A DNA stretch of 64,000 bases from SW10 sp965657795. GTDB lineage: Bacteria; Verrucomicrobiota; Verrucomicrobiia; Verrucomicrobiales; Akkermansiaceae. A program made the position numbers and the translations under genes. Location of the stretch: assembly GCA_965657795.1 (NCBI GenBank), contig CBFHQJ010000004.1, forward strand, positions 1 through 64,000, in the 5' to 3' direction. Positions 53,170 to 59,945 of the stretch are shown in pieces. The stretch's first letter is position 1, and the number at the start of each line of letters is the position of its first letter. A model generated the notes under the pieces. That model saw only the letters and a program-made list of their open reading frames with translations, was not told where the DNA came from and searched no databases.

Positions 53170-54585
53170 TTAGGGAGATTGAGTGCGCCTGATCCGGTAA
53201 AATCTACGATGAGCAGTCGGATCGTTTTCTGGTAAAAAGGTAGTTGCGCCGGGAGAATTTTCGCTCGTGAAGGTAGAGTTGGGAAGGTCACTGAACCAAG
53301 TGATAAGATCGTCAGAATACTGGACTTGGTCGGTCCAACCAACCGACGTTTGCCAAATTAGAGATATTTGACCGGAAGGTTCAAATTTGAATTCTAGGGT
53401 TACGGTCGAAATGGCCTGAGCAACCACAAGTATGCCCGCAACTGAGTCCGCGTAATTTACGTCCATTATGGTCGCTTCGACTGCGTAGCTGCCGGCCTCT
53501 GTTGGAGGCATGCTGCCCCCGTCATAGGTAATGGTCACGGCTAGGCCGGCAGGATTTGTTGTCGCCGTTACCAGTTTCGGGTCTCCATCGTAGGTCTGTG
53601 CGAGATCGCCAAGTATCACGTTGGCACTGGCTTGGGAAATGTTTAAGATACCGGCCGCTGTTCCTTCGTAATTCACACCCGTTACGGTTGCTTCGACATT
53701 GTAGCTGCCAGCGTCGGTCGGGGGCACGCTGCTTCCGTCATAGGTGATGGCCACGGCCAGGCCGGCAGGATCAGTCGTTACTGTTGCTGGTTTCGGGTCT
53801 CCATCGTAGGTCTGTGCTAGGTCATTCAGGCTCACCGCCGCCGGGATGACTTGTACGTCAGAGGGGTCGACCGAAGCGTCAACAAGGATATCAGCCACGA
53901 GAAGGAAGTTGTCGCCATGTTGAAGAGTGGTGACAGCCGTCAGGTCCCATTCGTAGGCGATAAAGCCAAGGTCTATAGGTTCTCCGGTGTTTGAAAATTG
54001 TGAATTCTCAAAGAGCGGAATACCGTCAATATCCGCCGACCAAGTATTGTCGTTAAGGTTTATTGTGACGAATAAATTGTATAATTCGCTGGGGATAAAG
54101 TCGAGTTGGGTATCGAATTGGTTAACACCATCTTCTCTCCAGATTCCAAATTGGGAATCCACCGCGTCGGGGTCCTGATTATCAAAGCGAATAGAAGCTA
54201 GGCGATCTCCCCCAGTATTGTAGATACTGATATAAAAATCATCCCGCTGATTATTGGTGGAATCTTCGATGCCAAGAATGGTATCGATCTCGATTATGGG
54301 TTTCCCCGTAGCAACGTGGTCGTGTTGTAAGTTCAGGCCGACGAAGGTCAGGTCAGAATTGGGACGTTCAAAGCCAAGAGTGGCGACATTGAGGAGTCCG
54401 GGGAGAAGATTTTCCTCGATGGCCTGTGCTCCAGAGGTGGCGTCGTTTGAAATCCAACTGGTATCATCAGCCCATTTGTTGAGGCCAGCGGCGAAGTCAT
54501 CGAAGTCGGTTTCGTAAATAATTTCTCCCTTTAGAGTTGAGATCAGGAGAGAAAATAAAGCAATGATTCTTACGATGGGTCTAAT
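53170..54585 (-). CDS. Exported MBG-repeat protein with non-canonical or lost start
   Basis: The open frame runs 471 codons. An obvious GTG lies at 54162, but the frame stays open 141 codons further to a stop at 54586-54588. That extra part reads as a signal peptide (RIIALFSLLIST) followed by a typical verrucomicrobial opening (IIYETDFDDFAAGLNKW), so it belongs to the gene. Only ATT (54585) or similar codons could start it, since no ATG, GTG or TTG occurs upstream of 54162. Two tandem MBG repeats (LAQTYDGDPK...AGSYNVEATVTGVNY and a near copy) come next, then the C-terminal module (VQYSDDLITWFSD, RRFYRIRRT). Probably a surface protein; start-codon loss could mean it is silent. Confidence 0.6.
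   Translation of the reverse strand: MRPIVRIIALFSLLISTLKGEIIYETDFDDFAAGLNKWADDTSWISNDATSGAQAIEENLLPGLLNVATLGFERPNSDLTFVGLNLQHDHVATGKPIIEIDTILGIEDSTNNQRDDFYISIYNTGGDRLASIRFDNQDPDAVDSQFGIWREDGVNQFDTQLDFIPSELYNLFVTINLNDNTWSADIDGIPLFENSQFSNTGEPIDLGFIAYEWDLTAVTTLQHGDNFLLVADILVDASVDPSDVQVIPAAVSLNDLAQTYDGDPKPATVTTDPAGLAVAITYDGSSVPPTDAGSYNVEATVTGVNYEGTAAGILNISQASANVILGDLAQTYDGDPKLVTATTNPAGLAVTITYDGGSMPPTEAGSYAVEATIMDVNYADSVAGILVVAQAISTVTLEFKFEPSGQISLIWQTSVGWTDQVQYSDDLITWFSDLPNSTFTSENSPGATTFLPENDPTAHRRFYRIRRTQSP
53430..53835 (-). repeat. Two tandem MBG-domain coding repeats, 216-base period
   Basis: The same stretch (TTTCGGGTCTCCATCGTAGG on the plus strand) occurs at 53575 and 53791, 216 bases apart, and flanking sequence is also similar. 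Each unit encodes about 72 residues of an MBG-type immunoglobulin-like domain. The copies have diverged moderately, so the duplication is not recent. Confidence 0.75.
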
Positions 54586-54763
54586 CTACTAAGTTTTTGA
54601 GAGGGGGCTTTACAAAATTATTTTTGAGCATGAGGCCTTACAAGAAGCGGCCAAGTCTGGCCATACTATGATAGTCTGGTTGTCCTAAGTTTCTTCTGAA
54701 GGAAAGTGCATGAGGCCCCCCCACGATGCTCAAGATACTGGGAAAACCTTAATTTTAAAAAAT

Positions 54764-55408
54764 TTAGGCCTTCTTTTGACCGTTGCCATTGTCCTGACCG
54801 TTGCCATTGTCCTGACCGTTGCCATTGTCCTGACCGTTGCCATTGTCCTGACCGTTGCCATTGTCCTGACCGTTGCCATTGTCCTGACCGTTGCCATTGT
54901 CCTGACCGTTGCCGTTGTCCTGACCGTTGCCGTTGCCTTGACCGTGGCCGCGGAGGCGATGATTAAATTCTTCGAGAGTTACTTGACCACTATTATCACC
55001 ATCAAGACGGGAAAAAATCGAGGCAACTCGCTTCTTGGATATGCGGTTTAGAGTCGGCAAGGCTGAAAATTCGTCATAGGAAAGAAGCCCATCGTCGCCG
55101 GCGATTTCGCTAAATTCTTCTGCGCGCCGAGAGGAAATTTTTGTACGGATGGCTTCTTGAGCAGCTTTGCGTTCTTCACCAGAGACCTTTCCGTCAGAAT
55201 CGGTGTCGATTGCAGAGGCATGCTTTGTGCGTGCCTCTTTACGCAGTTGGTTGATAGCTTGGCGCTCTTCTTCGTCGATTACGCCGTCTTGGTTCACGTC
55301 ATAATTCCGGAGAAAATCGGGGAGTGTTCCGTCGCCAAACGACTTGTCGGACTCTTCGGCTAGCGAGAAGCTTCCGAGGAGTGTTCCTGCGATAACGATG
55401 TTTTTCAG
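54764..55408 (-). CDS. Exported EF-hand protein with Asn/Gly/Gln repeat tail; non-canonical start
   Basis: A 214-residue protein if started at CTG (55408). This start gives a clean leader (KNIVIAGTLLGSFSLAEES). The first usual start codon, GTG at 55297, would remove the leader and cut the first EF-hand loop (DVNQDGVIDEEE) after its first Asp, so it is not credible. Further EF-hand loops are DTDSDGKVSGEE, a degenerate one near DDGLLSYDEF, and DGDNSGQVTLEE. The tail consists of nine six-residue repeats (NGNGQD type). An ECF-type promoter lies 67 bases upstream of the CTG (55475-55503). A calcium-binding exported protein is likely; alternative start ATA is at 55414. Confidence 0.72.
   Translation of the reverse strand: MKNIVIAGTLLGSFSLAEESDKSFGDGTLPDFLRNYDVNQDGVIDEEERQAINQLRKEARTKHASAIDTDSDGKVSGEERKAAQEAIRTKISSRRAEEFSEIAGDDGLLSYDEFSALPTLNRISKKRVASIFSRLDGDNSGQVTLEEFNHRLRGHGQGNGNGQDNGNGQDNGNGQDNGNGQDNGNGQDNGNGQDNGNGQDNGNGQDNGNGQKKA
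54778..54939. repeat. 18-bp tandem repeat, nine copies
   Basis: Unit GACCGTTGCCATTGTCCT on the plus strand, nine head-to-tail copies with no spacers. The first seven are identical, copy eight has one change (CCA to CCG) and copy nine two. It encodes the Asn/Gly/Gln/Asp repeat tail of the EF-hand protein on the minus strand. Near-identity indicates recent expansion by slippage, and 18 bases keeps the reading frame. Confidence 0.95.
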
Positions 55409-55474
55409 TTTTATGGCTCTGTGGGTTGGTTAAATCTTTTGGGGGGGACGCTGGAATGTCCAGCTCTGAGATCC

Positions 55475-55503
55475 TTGACGGGCGGTTGGCAGGTCAGGTT
55501 ACA
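55475..55503 (-). promoter_or_regulatory. ECF-type promoter upstream of the EF-hand gene
   Basis: Minus strand: TGTAAC (55503-55498), 17 bases, CGTCAA (55480-55475). The -35 AAC and -10 CGTC cores with 17-base spacing match the general ECF sigma pattern. An A/T-tract resembling an UP element (CTAAAAAATAGTTTTT) abuts the -35. The same arrangement occurs upstream of the 55573-56283 gene and of the sigma gene. Confidence 0.65.
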
Positions 55504-55572
55504 AAAAACTATTTTTTAGGCTTTTTTAATTTATTGGTCAGGAAACCATAAAGTTGGTGGTAAAAAATCGAC

Positions 55573-56283
55573 TTATTGCCCCAGCAGGTCGAATAGGTTG
55601 CCCCCTGAATGACCAGACGCGTCGCCGCTGCCAGCTGCCGCATCGCTTGTCATCTCGATGCTAGGTCTATTTTCTTCGGCGGGCACCATTTCCCCGTTGC
55701 TGATGGCGTTGTCGAGATCGTCTTCGAGTTGACCGACTACATCCTCCCACCAAGCGTGGTGATCGGAAAGATCCTCGGCAAGTGCTTCTCGCTGGGGAGA
55801 GGTTAGGAAAGAAGCTACACTGTCTTCGAGACTAGTCCCAGGGGTGACTAAGGCGAGTGGTTGGTTGTTTACCATCATGGCGGGGTGGGCGTTCTCATGG
55901 TGTGCCACAATGAAGGGAAAGATGTCTTCCCGCTGTTCTTTGGTCAGGCCGTAATTTCGGGAATATTCATCTAGTGTTTGGCGAACATCCTGATTGGTCC
56001 TAGAAAGGATTCGGTTGACCGTGACTTGTTCCCGAGATGTGAGACGGGCAGTGGCAGGCTTTTGGAGAGAGACTCGTGTAGCGTGCTCACGGATTGAAAT
56101 TGTGCGGTTCTGGTTTTTCTCCGATGAACTATTTTGGGTGAATCGTCCTGAGTTTTGCTTGTTTGTCTTCTCAAATTTGGAGGTCTCTTGGGCCTCCTGC
56201 GAACGATCGAAGGTCTTTAAGAAGACCAACGATCCAGATAGGACGAGGAGAGTGACGGCAAGAATGAAGGAGATTCGTGACAT
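55573..56283 (-). CDS. Membrane-anchored Spy/CpxP-like protein
   Basis: A 236-residue protein with one N-terminal membrane segment (ISFILAVTLLVLSGSLVFL), no obvious cleavage site, and a polar linker. The body is helical: LDEYSRNYGLTKEQREDIFP and FLTSPQREALAEDLSDHHAWWEDV have the LTxEQR-type helix pattern of Spy/CpxP-like periplasmic stress proteins. The acidic tail ends with a Gly/Ser-rich stretch. It follows an ECF-type promoter (56445-56473) with a leader of about 155 bases. The likeness to the protein at 56775-57197 is in pattern only. Function is inferred as envelope-stress or sensor-related. Confidence 0.65.
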   Translation of the reverse strand: MSRISFILAVTLLVLSGSLVFLKTFDRSQEAQETSKFEKTNKQNSGRFTQNSSSEKNQNRTISIREHATRVSLQKPATARLTSREQVTVNRILSRTNQDVRQTLDEYSRNYGLTKEQREDIFPFIVAHHENAHPAMMVNNQPLALVTPGTSLEDSVASFLTSPQREALAEDLSDHHAWWEDVVGQLEDDLDNAISNGEMVPAEENRPSIEMTSDAAAGSGDASGHSGGNLFDLLGQ

Positions 56284-56444
56284 AACTTTAAAAATTCTTC
56301 TTAAAAACTGGTCCCTTTTCGGTTTATCAACAATCCAAATCTATACCGTTAGTCCCTAACTTCATCTTGATGCGATAGCATTGCAAGTTTTTTCATTGTA
56401 TCGTTAAAAAGTGGAAAGGGGTGAAACTTGTTGTTCCGATAATA

Positions 56445-56473
56445 GCGACGAGCCAATTTCATGGTCGGTTACA
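56445..56473 (-). promoter_or_regulatory. ECF-type promoter upstream of the Spy/CpxP-like gene
   Basis: Minus strand: TGTAAC (56473-56468), 17 bases, CGTCGC (56450-56445). An A/T-tract (CTAAAAAAATCTCTTTTT) abuts the -35, nearly the same as at 55475-55503. Transcription would begin near 56438, about 155 bases before the ATG at 56283. Confidence 0.65.
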
Positions 56474-56729
56474 AAAAAGAGATTTTTTTAGCGTCTGTCA
56501 TCAATTCGTTACAGAGGGGATTTTTTAGGTTGGAAGACGTCAACCATTGGAAGAGCTTGGGATTTTTAGTTACCAGTCGCTGCAGCTATTGCTTGCTCGA
56601 GGTCGATAGTAATTTTACTCGTTTTCCCGATCTCCCTTTAAGATCTAATCTTACCCTTTGAGGCGGCAGAGCTTCGATATGAAGGGCAATAATCCGAAAC
56701 TTATTAAAAGGTGGTGCTAAGAATAGGAA

Positions 56730-56754
56730 CTTTTCGTGGGATACCTCCGAAAAG
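56730..56754 (-). terminator. Possible terminator hairpin after the sigma operon
   Basis: CTTTTCG and CGAAAAG form a 7-bp perfect stem around an 11-base loop, 20 bases after the stop of the last gene in the sigma operon. There is no T-run, so it is a weak candidate. Confidence 0.35.
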
Positions 56755-56774
56755 GTCTTAACTGGCGGGCTCTA

Positions 56775-57197
56775 TTAATCGTTTAACGATTTGAACCGTA
56801 GATTAATGGCGCGTTGCAGACTTTTACGATCTTTTTGTATTTTCTTCTGTTGGTTGGATTCGAGGTGGGGGAGCATACGGTCGTGGAGTCCTAGGATGGC
56901 ACGGTAGTGGTCGGCAAGGGCATCTTCGCGGCCTTTTCCAATCTCGGTAGAGGTTGTTTTAACTTCGCCGAGAACCTTATCACGCTGGGATGGATCAAGT
57001 TTAAGAAGCTTTTCAAGCCGCTCCATGGTCTGATACTCCCACGCTTCGTGATCGTGGCCGGATTTGATCGTCCTTGGCTTTTCAGCTTCTCGGCGGCCTT
57101 CTTTCTCGCCGATGAAAAATCCAACTCCGATACCACAAGAGAAGATGACGAGAAGGGCAAAGAGAATAGTGAAGTAATCGCGCAGAGTTGGTTTCAT
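56775..57197 (-). CDS. Membrane-anchored Spy/CpxP-like small protein
   Basis: A 140-residue protein with one N-terminal membrane segment (YFTILFALLVIFSCGIGVGFF) and a helical, charged body outside the membrane. LEKLLKLDPSQRDKVLGEV and LHDRMLPHLESNQQKKIQK give the two-helix pattern seen in Spy/CpxP-like or heavy-metal-sensor-like proteins. It is the third gene of the sigma operon and overlaps the second by 4 bases (ATGA). A sensor or modulator of the sigma/anti-sigma pair is the likely role, by position. Confidence 0.7.
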   Translation of the reverse strand: MKPTLRDYFTILFALLVIFSCGIGVGFFIGEKEGRREAEKPRTIKSGHDHEAWEYQTMERLEKLLKLDPSQRDKVLGEVKTTSTEIGKGREDALADHYRAILGLHDRMLPHLESNQQKKIQKDRKSLQRAINLRFKSLND

Positions 57198-57469
57198 GGC
57201 GTATTGGGAGCGGCTGGAGGTTCGGTGGGAATGATTGGTTCCGGAGCGGGTGGGTCATCGCGGAGGATGAAGAGAACGAGGAAAATAAGAGCGGCTAGAA
57301 TCGCAGCGAGAAACGACCATTTACGCCAAGTGAATGCGAGAAGCAACGACTGGACGCTTTCGCGAAGACTCTTAATATTGACGCGGGTAGTAGGTTCAAC
57401 GGGATCGTCGGCTGCTGGGGTTTGAGCAGCTTTGACCAGGCGCTTCCAGGGATTTTCTTCGTCATTCAT
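57194..57469 (-). CDS. Small single-pass membrane protein, putative anti-sigma factor
   Basis: A 91-residue protein. The N-terminal 50 residues are cytoplasmic in character (MNDEENPWKRLVKAAQTP), then one membrane segment at about 52-69 (SFLAAILAALIFLVLFIL) and a proline-rich outside tail. The ATG at 57469 starts one base after the sigma factor stop, and the end overlaps the next gene by 4 bases. Position and topology are those of a small anti-sigma factor, but no zinc-binding HxxxCxxC motif is present, so the call rests on context. A longer open frame to 57748 only overlaps the sigma gene in another frame. Confidence 0.6.
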   Translation of the reverse strand: MNDEENPWKRLVKAAQTPAADDPVEPTTRVNIKSLRESVQSLLLAFTWRKWSFLAAILAALIFLVLFILRDDPPAPEPIIPTEPPAAPNTP

Positions 57470-57470
57470 A

Positions 57471-58022
57471 CTACTGATCTGATTCGAGCTTTTTGAGCTG
57501 TTCGCTGAGTTTTCGTCTGGCACGCATGGCGGTAACCTTGACTTTGGAGTCTCCCCAACCGGTGAGATCGCACACATCCTGCACGCTCTTTTCCTCAAGG
57601 TCGAGCAGCCTGATGACGATTTGCTCGCGTGGTTTGAGGGTGGATATGAGTCGGTCGAGGAGCTCTCGCATGGCAGCAAGGCTTTCTTTGTTTTCACCGG
57701 ATTGGCCGGTGAGGTTTTTTTCAAGGATTTCGGCCTGGGTCTCGCCAAGATCGGAGTAGGTCACAAGAGGCCGAGCTTTTTGGCGACGGAGCCAGTCGTA
57801 GCAGGTATTGATGGTGAGTCGGGAGACCCAGTGGGCGAAGGGTTGGCGGCCGGCGAATTGATCGAGCTTGAGAAAGATTTTGGTAAAGGCCTCCTGCGCG
57901 ATGTCATCGTGATCCATCGTGCGGCGGACTTGGTTACGGATAATTTTTGAGACAAGTGGGTTGAGCAGACCGACTAACTGGCGCCAAGCCTCTTCATCGC
58001 CGACCCGCACGCGGGTGAGCAA
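57471..58022 (-). CDS. ECF-type RNA polymerase sigma factor
   Basis: A 183-residue sigma-70-family factor of the ECF group (regions 2 and 4 only). Region 2 shows MDHDDIAQEAFTKIFLKLDQF and HWVSRLTINTCYDWLRRQKA. Region 4 shows LKPREQIVIRLLDLEEKSVQDVC then WGDSKVKVTAMRARRKL, the HTH that reads the -35 element. The start is a TTG at 58022; the next in-frame candidate is a GTG four codons on, and a stop lies upstream. An ECF-type promoter with the same spacing as two others sits 37 bases upstream (58059-58087), which suggests autoregulation. It heads a three-gene operon with the putative anti-sigma and Spy-like proteins. Confidence 0.92.
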   Translation of the reverse strand: MLTRVRVGDEEAWRQLVGLLNPLVSKIIRNQVRRTMDHDDIAQEAFTKIFLKLDQFAGRQPFAHWVSRLTINTCYDWLRRQKARPLVTYSDLGETQAEILEKNLTGQSGENKESLAAMRELLDRLISTLKPREQIVIRLLDLEEKSVQDVCDLTGWGDSKVKVTAMRARRKLSEQLKKLESDQ

Positions 58023-58058
58023 TTCGGGAGAGACCGTGGTCGATTATTCCATGGAGTT

Positions 58059-58087
58059 ATGACGGACGAGGTCGATGTTTGGTTACT
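58059..58087 (-). promoter_or_regulatory. ECF-type promoter upstream of the sigma factor gene
   Basis: Minus strand: AGTAAC (58087-58082), 17 bases, CGTCAT (58064-58059). The AAC and CGTC cores and the 17-base spacing equal those upstream of 55408 and 56283, although the first base differs and the A/T-tract is weaker. Transcription would start about 30 bases before the TTG start codon. Confidence 0.6.
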
Positions 58088-58130
58088 GGAAAATTTCGGC
58101 GGGGTTTTGCGGAGCGGCTGTGAGTGGCGC

Positions 58131-58307
58131 TTAAATTTGGGGTGCTTGTGGGTGAGTTGCGAGGGCGGCGGCGGCCCATTCCGATCCACCTTCGAGGCAG
58201 ATCAATTCCTCACCCATGATTTGCTGAGCGGAGAGCATTTGCCGGATCTGCTCTTCATCATAAGGGCCATGGTTTTCATTGTTCCGGTGTAGGAAATATT
58301 TCGCCAT
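58131..58307 (-). CDS. Small GYF_2-domain-like protein
   Basis: A 58-residue protein, too short for usual gene-length cut-offs. It reads MAKYFLHRNNENHGPYDEEQ at the start, then IRQMLSAQQIMGEELICLEG and GSEWAAAALATH. This is the pattern of the bacterial GYF_2 domain (aromatic pair, GPY/GPF, EEQ-xRQ helix, W near the end), a small peptide-binding fold usually found at the N-terminus of larger membrane proteins. Here it stands alone, on the same strand as and 109 bases upstream of the sigma factor gene. It could be a stand-alone adaptor or the remnant of a longer protein. Confidence 0.6.
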   Translation of the reverse strand: MAKYFLHRNNENHGPYDEEQIRQMLSAQQIMGEELICLEGGSEWAAAALATHPQAPQI

Positions 58308-58388
58308 GGAGAATCCCTGAAGGAATGGGGTGGAAAGTGCCAGTTTTTTGGAGGGCGCGCTCTCCTCTTCTGGCGGATGGCCAAGACG

Positions 58389-58724
58389 CTATTTTCGGGA
58401 CAGCTTGAGGGACTGACGGCGAAGTCCTTTCATGCCGCGTCGTGCGAAGCGACGGAGGTCCTTTGGCGAGACGGATCCGGTCTTCTGAGTGACACGATTT
58501 TTGAGCAAAAATCCATGCTCGGCGTAAAGAAGCATGGTGTCCTTACTGGCATCCAGAGCGACGGGGATTCCGTCGCTTTTGAAGGAGTCGGGAGCTTCGG
58601 TGAGATAGCGCTTGCGACGTTTGGTCCCGGAAAAGTCGTTGATATGAAGCCATTCCCGCATCCCAAAATAGGAATCGACAACGACCTCGGAGAAAATGGA
58701 GAAGATCGTGAGGACCAAAAACAT
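58389..58724 (-). CDS. Small hypothetical protein with N-terminal membrane segment
   Basis: A 111-residue protein I do not recognise. It begins MFLVLTIFSIFSEVVVDSYF, a weak membrane or signal segment, and continues with a mixed body (DGIPVALDASKDTMLLYAEH) and an Arg/Lys-rich C-terminus. Its ATG overlaps the stop of the HD-domain gene (TGATG), which suggests translational coupling. A plus-strand frame covers the same bases, so strand choice rests on this overlap. Confidence 0.5.
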   Translation of the reverse strand: MFLVLTIFSIFSEVVVDSYFGMREWLHINDFSGTKRRKRYLTEAPDSFKSDGIPVALDASKDTMLLYAEHGFLLKNRVTQKTGSVSPKDLRRFARRGMKGLRRQSLKLSRK

Positions 58725-59362
58725 CAATTCGAGCTCGTGTTGGCTTCCGGACCGCGTGGCAGAAGACCTTCGTTCACTGCCGCTTCGATGAGGGCCTCGG
58801 TATAATTCCAGAGTTCGGGCGGGCCGTTCTGAATTTGACGATTGCGATCATAGACCTGCTCATAAGTCACTCCATGCCGGGTCCAGCTCCCGCCCTTGTT
58901 ATGATAGTTTTGGATGAGAGGCATGAGGCGGTCCAAGCTGTTTGCGAAGCAAGCTTCAGGGGTTTTATTATCCTCGAACTCACGCCAAAGCTGGTGGAAT
59001 TCTTTTCCGGAGCCTGCGGAAAGAATTCCGAAAAGCCGTTTGGCGGATGCCTGCTCGCGTCCTACTTTTCCAGTTTGGTCTCCGTAGCAGAAGGTGTCTC
59101 CGGCATCGATCTCGACAAGGTCGTGGATGATGAGCATTTGCAAAATTCGGAGCTGATCAAGATCCGGTGCGACTGCGGGGATAAGGACAGTGGCGGCGAG
59201 GGCGAGGGTCCAGCTGTGCTCGGCTGAATTTTCACGTCGTGACAGTCCCACCGGTGAGGTTTGGCGTTCGACGGATTTGAGCTTCTCGGACTCGATGATG
59301 AATTGAATGGCTTGGGCGAGCATCTCTTCTCGAGGAAGTAGCCCAGCCAGCTTTTTTGTCAC
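58724..59362 (-). CDS. HD-domain hydrolase (5'-nucleotidase YfbR/HDDC2-like)
   Basis: A 212-residue cytoplasmic HD-domain phosphohydrolase. Metal ligands are visible as RRENSAEHSWTLAL (His), IIHDLVEIDAGDT (HD) and NSLDRLMPLIQNYH (Asp). This pattern is that of YfbR/HDDC2-type 5'-deoxynucleotidases acting on nucleoside monophosphates. The start is a GTG at 59362, with an internal ATG at 59323 as alternative. It overlaps the following small gene and ends in a charged tail. Confidence 0.83.
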   Translation of the reverse strand: MTKKLAGLLPREEMLAQAIQFIIESEKLKSVERQTSPVGLSRRENSAEHSWTLALAATVLIPAVAPDLDQLRILQMLIIHDLVEIDAGDTFCYGDQTGKVGREQASAKRLFGILSAGSGKEFHQLWREFEDNKTPEACFANSLDRLMPLIQNYHNKGGSWTRHGVTYEQVYDRNRQIQNGPPELWNYTEALIEAAVNEGLLPRGPEANTSSN

Positions 59363-59389
59363 GCGTTCTTTGGAGGGCGGTGACTGGTT

Positions 59390-59818
59390 TCAGATCTCAT
59401 CGGCAACCGAACCGTTTTTCTTTTCCGCCATGAAAAATCCGATGGTTCCATCGACAAGTTTCCAGAGCCCGGTGGCAGTTGCGATGATGCAGCCGTAAAG
59501 CAGAGCCTTTGGGATGAAGTTTAATCCAAACCAACATCCGATGAAAGTCGCGGTGGCGGCCCCCAAAAGAAGGAGTCCCTGAACCAGTTTTTTGAAATAC
59601 TCGCGCCGGATGAATCGGACCCGCTCGCTTCTGGCGTGATCGTAGATTTGCCCGGCGACTGCGGGGGGCACTTTGTTGGCCCGAAGTTTTTGATCAATCT
59701 TCTCTTTTGGTTCGTCCCAGAGGACCATCTTTAGGATGAGCTCATAGTGACGATGGTTGGTTGGATCGCATAGAGCCTCGTCTTCGTCAAAATGCTCGGG
59801 CGATTGGTAAGGATCCAT
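59390..59818 (-). CDS. Hypothetical membrane protein
   Basis: A 142-residue protein with an acidic N-terminal region (MDPYQSPEHFDEDEALCDP), a helical domain (VPPAVAGQIYDHARSERVRF) and two membrane segments at about 80-100 and 105-128 (LLLLGAATATFIGCWFGLNF, ALLYGCIIATATG). The tail is cytoplasmic and charged. No family was recognised. It sits 27 bases upstream of the HD-domain gene on the same strand and may be cotranscribed. Confidence 0.6.
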   Translation of the reverse strand: MDPYQSPEHFDEDEALCDPTNHRHYELILKMVLWDEPKEKIDQKLRANKVPPAVAGQIYDHARSERVRFIRREYFKKLVQGLLLLGAATATFIGCWFGLNFIPKALLYGCIIATATGLWKLVDGTIGFFMAEKKNGSVADEI

Positions 59819-59945
59819 CGTGGTGAAGCCAAGCTCTCACGTTGGCTCGCCAGGGGCGAAACTATTTCTTCGCTTCTGATAATTCCTCAAGAGCCGTTTC
59901 GGCTAATTTGCCCGCCATTATCAATTCTCCATGGATCTCACTTAA

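Larger units (their letters stand above)
56284..56774. other. Long A/T-rich intergenic region with promoter and leader
   Basis: About 490 bases without a supported gene. It holds the ECF-type promoter at 56445-56473, a second isolated TGTAAC at 56508-56513 with a similar A-tract but no -10 partner, a 15-codon leader frame at 56349-56396 on the minus strand, and a hairpin at 56730-56754 behind the sigma operon. Confidence 0.55.

Noticed and set aside
54590..54620. TGTAAA upstream of the MBG-repeat gene as another ECF promoter
   Set aside because: It has TAGTAG instead of CGTC at the expected place, and transcription would begin at or after the candidate start codon.
54778..54939. CRISPR array
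   Set aside because: The repeats are 18 bases with no spacers and lie in frame inside a coding region.
54706..55051. Plus-strand frames through the 18-bp repeat (Cys/His/Asp-rich or Val/Leu-rich)
   Set aside because: An 18-base repeat stays open in several frames by construction. Only the minus strand joins it to a signal peptide and EF-hands.
56508..56513. Third TGTAAC upstream of the Spy-like gene
   Set aside because: It has a similar A-tract but no CGTC at 16-18 bases, so it is not counted as a promoter.
56461..56661. 66-codon plus-strand frame
   Set aside because: It overlaps the promoter region, has no recognisable features, and its ATG lies between the -35 and -10 elements.
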